A model generated the notes under the pieces. That model was not told where the DNA came from. It was given only the letters and a program-made list of their open reading frames with translations, and searched no databases. This document shows positions 61,415-64,000 of a stretch of DNA of 64,000 bases, piece by piece (position 1 is the stretch's first letter; each line of letters opens with the position of its first letter). A program made the translations under genes and the position numbers. The stretch is taken from assembly GCF_041381155.1 (NCBI RefSeq), contig NC_091143.1, positions 35,888,679 through 35,952,678 on the forward strand, written 5' to 3'. Origin of the DNA: Argopecten irradians (taxonomy: Eukaryota; Mollusca; Bivalvia; Pectinida; Pectinidae).

Positions 61415-62859
61415 CTGTAACATACAAAACATGACATTTAAGTATCAGCATATTGAAAAGTCAGTGTCAAAAATGTTTCTGTTGAATTTCATAGAAAACA
61501 ATCCATGAGAATTCCTGTGAGCACCCAAAAATCTGCTAATATTATGACCAATAATTTTTAACAAATAAGTTTTCCCAGAGGAAAATAAGCGATTATTCAG
61601 AGTATTCAATTAGGCAGAGTTGGGATTCACTACACAGTGTATAAGACATATACATGAATTATACACATTATAAAAAATGCCACATCAACAGAAAATTGTG
61701 TCAAGAAGCTCAAGCCTTTAAGTTGACTTACAAATGTATGTCGGTAAAAAATGCCATTTCCTTCGAAATACTTCTCTTGGTCCCAATTGCAATATACACA
61801 ATGATAAAATTTAAAGGATTACATTATTAGGATGACTGTTAAGGGTTTGGTGATGTGTGTGAGGGCAAGATGGGGATAAGACTGCTAGTCGATACATGTA
61901 TATATATTTGATTCATGATCAAGGATCTCTTTTCTAACTGGACAAATTTGTGGAGAGATAGAATCCATGCTCCTCATCCTAATAGAGACATCTCTGTTTT
62001 AAGTTAATGACAGATATGTACATGTTTTAACCTTGACTCAAAAAGTAATGAATAATTAAGTAGCTTATCATAATTGCAGGTTTCTCTGATAGTAATTAAA
62101 TCAAATCTAATTATTATTACCGTTTGATAAGCTCCAACTTATGATGTTTGTGACAAATCTACAGCTTCCCTAAAATACATTGTCACAAACATTAGAAAGT
62201 GAGACTAAATGTACTCAAGCCGTGTCAATTCACCATCTCAAAACTCCTGTATTAATTACATAATCATTTTGCAAATTGGAAAGACAAAATATTTGTTATA
62301 TGACAAAAACTAAATAATAAAAACTTTAATTGAATCATTACTGCCTTATTTGGAATGTTTACTTTAAGGAAAGGTAAATGGTACATTACAAAAAATATAA
62401 AACTAATTGTGTAAGAATGTCCCTTTTACGACCAGGTAAATTCTCATACATGCATCGCATGTCATTAACAGACAATATAGATGTCATCAACTATATCAGC
62501 ACATATGAATGCACTGTTGTACCTTACATCTCCTACACTATGTTAGAATTGACAACTACATGCTCCGACTAATCCAAACATCCCGAGGCCAGATAAATGT
62601 ACAATAATCGTGGAGCGATAATGACCCCAGATGGTTGTGAATAAAACCAACAACCGTAAATAGGAATGTACCTGTATTTACAATATATAGACTTTAACAC
62701 AGGACCACATAAAGGTGAACCTAAAATGCACACCATATACAGGAGACCTAAATAAAAAGTTGGTCCAATTATCATGCAATTATTTTTGTACGGGAAATTC
62801 ACAAGTCTTTAAAGTACTAAATACTTCCAACCATGTGATAATGGAGTTAAATATATCAT
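61415..62859. other. FERM-gene 5' intron, no exon seen
   Basis: The acceptor for the first FERM exon is at 61,415. I searched by eye for the missing beginning of F1 and did not find it. An exon-like stretch on the minus strand at 61,736-61,800 ends in GTAAGT but has no acceptor and an upstream stop. Confidence 0.45.
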
Positions 62860-62948
62860 GATCCATTCATCACTAATGACACATTTAGGCTCTTCTTAAT
62901 CAAAGACTAGACCAGTCCATTATGAAATTTGAGGGGTAAATGATTTAA
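62860..62948. mobile_element. Foldback MITE (family E), copy 6
   Basis: GATCCATTCATCACTAATGA with ACACATTTAGGCTCTTC faces CCATTATGAAATTTGAGGGG and TAAATGATTTAA. The most diverged copy. Confidence 0.6.
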
Positions 62949-63019
62949 TCTGTGACTGCAGTGCCTAATCTCATTCATCATGGATTTATCTTTGTGAAAC
63001 ATCAGTCAAAGTTGTATGG

Positions 63020-63150
63020 AGCTCGGGAGGAAAGCTAGAGTACTCGGAGACAAAACCACCGACCTTCGTTCTGTACTGAAAATAGCCCAATAACATGAGG
63101 GTTTGTAACTGGAGACCTGGAGGAGAAGGGCTAGAGTTGATATATATATA
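63020..63150 (+). repeat. Dispersed SINE-like repeat (CCACCGACC type)
   Basis: GGGAGGAAAGCTAGAGTACT, CGGAGACAAAACCACCGACC, then a degraded GTACTGAAAATAGCCC block. Same family as 36.6 kb. Confidence 0.55.
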
Positions 63151-63212
63151 TATATGATAAATTGGAACACTTTAACCACTCAGGCATAACTCCCCCACTC
63201 ATTCTATTCCAT

Positions 63213-63388
63213 CTTTGCATATTGCAGAGATACCTCCATTGCGGGTAGGAATCTTATCGTGACGTCATCATTTTGTGTGAAAAAATTCCCATCGTTTTCT
63301 CAGAAAAGTATGACGTTACGCTAGCAAACAGATAACGTCACAATCAAGACCTTCCAGCAAGGGCAGATAACTCTGTAATATGCAAATA
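63213..63388. mobile_element. Foldback MITE (family D), copy 7
   Basis: The best-preserved copy. Left TTTGCATATTGCAGAGATAC with CCATTGCGGGTAGGAATCTT; right CAATCAAGACCTTCCAGCAA with GGGCAGATAACTCTGTAATA and TGCAAATA. The centre has GTGACGTCATC and its inverted partner. Confidence 0.8.
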
Positions 63389-64000
63389 CAGGATATGGCC
63401 CAAAGTCTCACATCATATAGCTGAAACCAACTAACTTAAAACCAGTTTAATCAATAAATATAAAATACAATGTGTATACATTTAGTACATATAAAACAGC
63501 CCACAACTGCAAAACATAAAAGAGTTTACCCAGTTTTATTTCATTTGATCTTGAATACATCTGAATGATCTGATACATGTGTACTGATTCTCCCTTCGAT
63601 GAATAACATTTGGCGATGACCTCCTTTCTGTTCGAATGTTTGAGAAAGTGTTAGGCCTAGGCCTATTTACTGTACATAAAGTATACACAGGTTCATTCCA
63701 CCACTGCTCATGATCACTACAAAAGGCTATAGGTGAAAATGTCAATGACATTGTAAATTTTCAGGTTATATATAGATCACAGGGACTTGGCATTTGCAAT
63801 TAGAATCCCATTTCATCGTTCACATTAATACACTCACATGCTATTTTTTTTTAAACAAATCGAAAAACATTTTTGGTAAAAAGAACTAGGGATTCAAATC
63901 TATTCAGGGTGGATACAAGTGCTTATTAAAAGAATTATGGCGCACTTTGCAGTTTCATATTATGGGTATATATGCTGGATTGTCCCTACCAATTTATACA
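63389..64000. other. End of window, no gene seen
   Basis: Presumably still the first large intron of the FERM gene. A TATATA run at 63,139-63,154 precedes it. No exon recognised to the window end. Confidence 0.4.

Noticed and set aside
61736..61800. Exon-like minus-strand stretch (YCNWDQEKYFEGNGIFYRHTF) followed by GTAAGT
   Set aside because: No acceptor, in-frame stop just upstream and no match to the start of FERM F1; probably chance.

Overview
The window is animal nuclear DNA, most likely from a bivalve mollusc. It is AT-rich. Its two genes have small exons with canonical GT-AG borders and kilobase introns, and the rest is dense with short inverted-repeat DNA transposons. Several repeats resemble types I recall from oyster, mussel and scallop genomes. 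The species assignment is inference; the intron-exon structures and repeats are read directly.

Layout. Positions 1-18,900 hold no gene I can support. They contain a TTAA-flanked MITE (1.0-1.4 kb), a ~145-bp satellite (1.56-2.9 kb), a 2-kb foldback transposon (8.0-10.0 kb), a 3.5-kb TIR element with a younger MITE nested in it (11.9-15.4 kb), a perfect-looking hairpin (15.6-15.8 kb), and a MULE-like MITE interrupted by a 5'-truncated non-LTR retrotransposon (16.3-17.7 kb). Positions 18,903-23,700 (+) carry a complete four-exon pyroglutamyl-peptidase I gene (199 aa, catalytic Glu87, Cys151 and His170 present). Positions 23.7-35.2 kb are intergenic, with a 23-bp minisatellite, a 795-bp tandem duplication and inverted dispersed repeats.

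Positions 35.3-61.4 kb (-) are dominated by one protein 4.1/coracle-type FERM gene. Nine in-phase exons (61,414 to 52,587) encode the FERM domain, from within the F1 lobe, plus the FERM-adjacent region. They splice into one 8.1-kb terminal coding exon (44,069-52,173), giving at least 3,029 aa; the N-terminus lies beyond the right edge. That exon encodes a disordered tail with three families of protein tandem repeats, including 38 copies of a 12-residue Ser/Asp repeat. It lacks the usual 4.1 C-terminal domain and ends in a hydrophobic tail-anchor-like segment. Two further coding exons lie downstream (37,431-37,790 and 35,288-35,467). A phase-0 donor-like site inside the giant exon (51,760/51,761) would join them in frame to give a ~645-aa short form.

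The introns and flanks of the FERM gene are seeded with two very short foldback MITE families (about 160 and 90 bp) and other dispersed repeats. I found no rRNA, tRNA, CRISPR or prokaryotic features.
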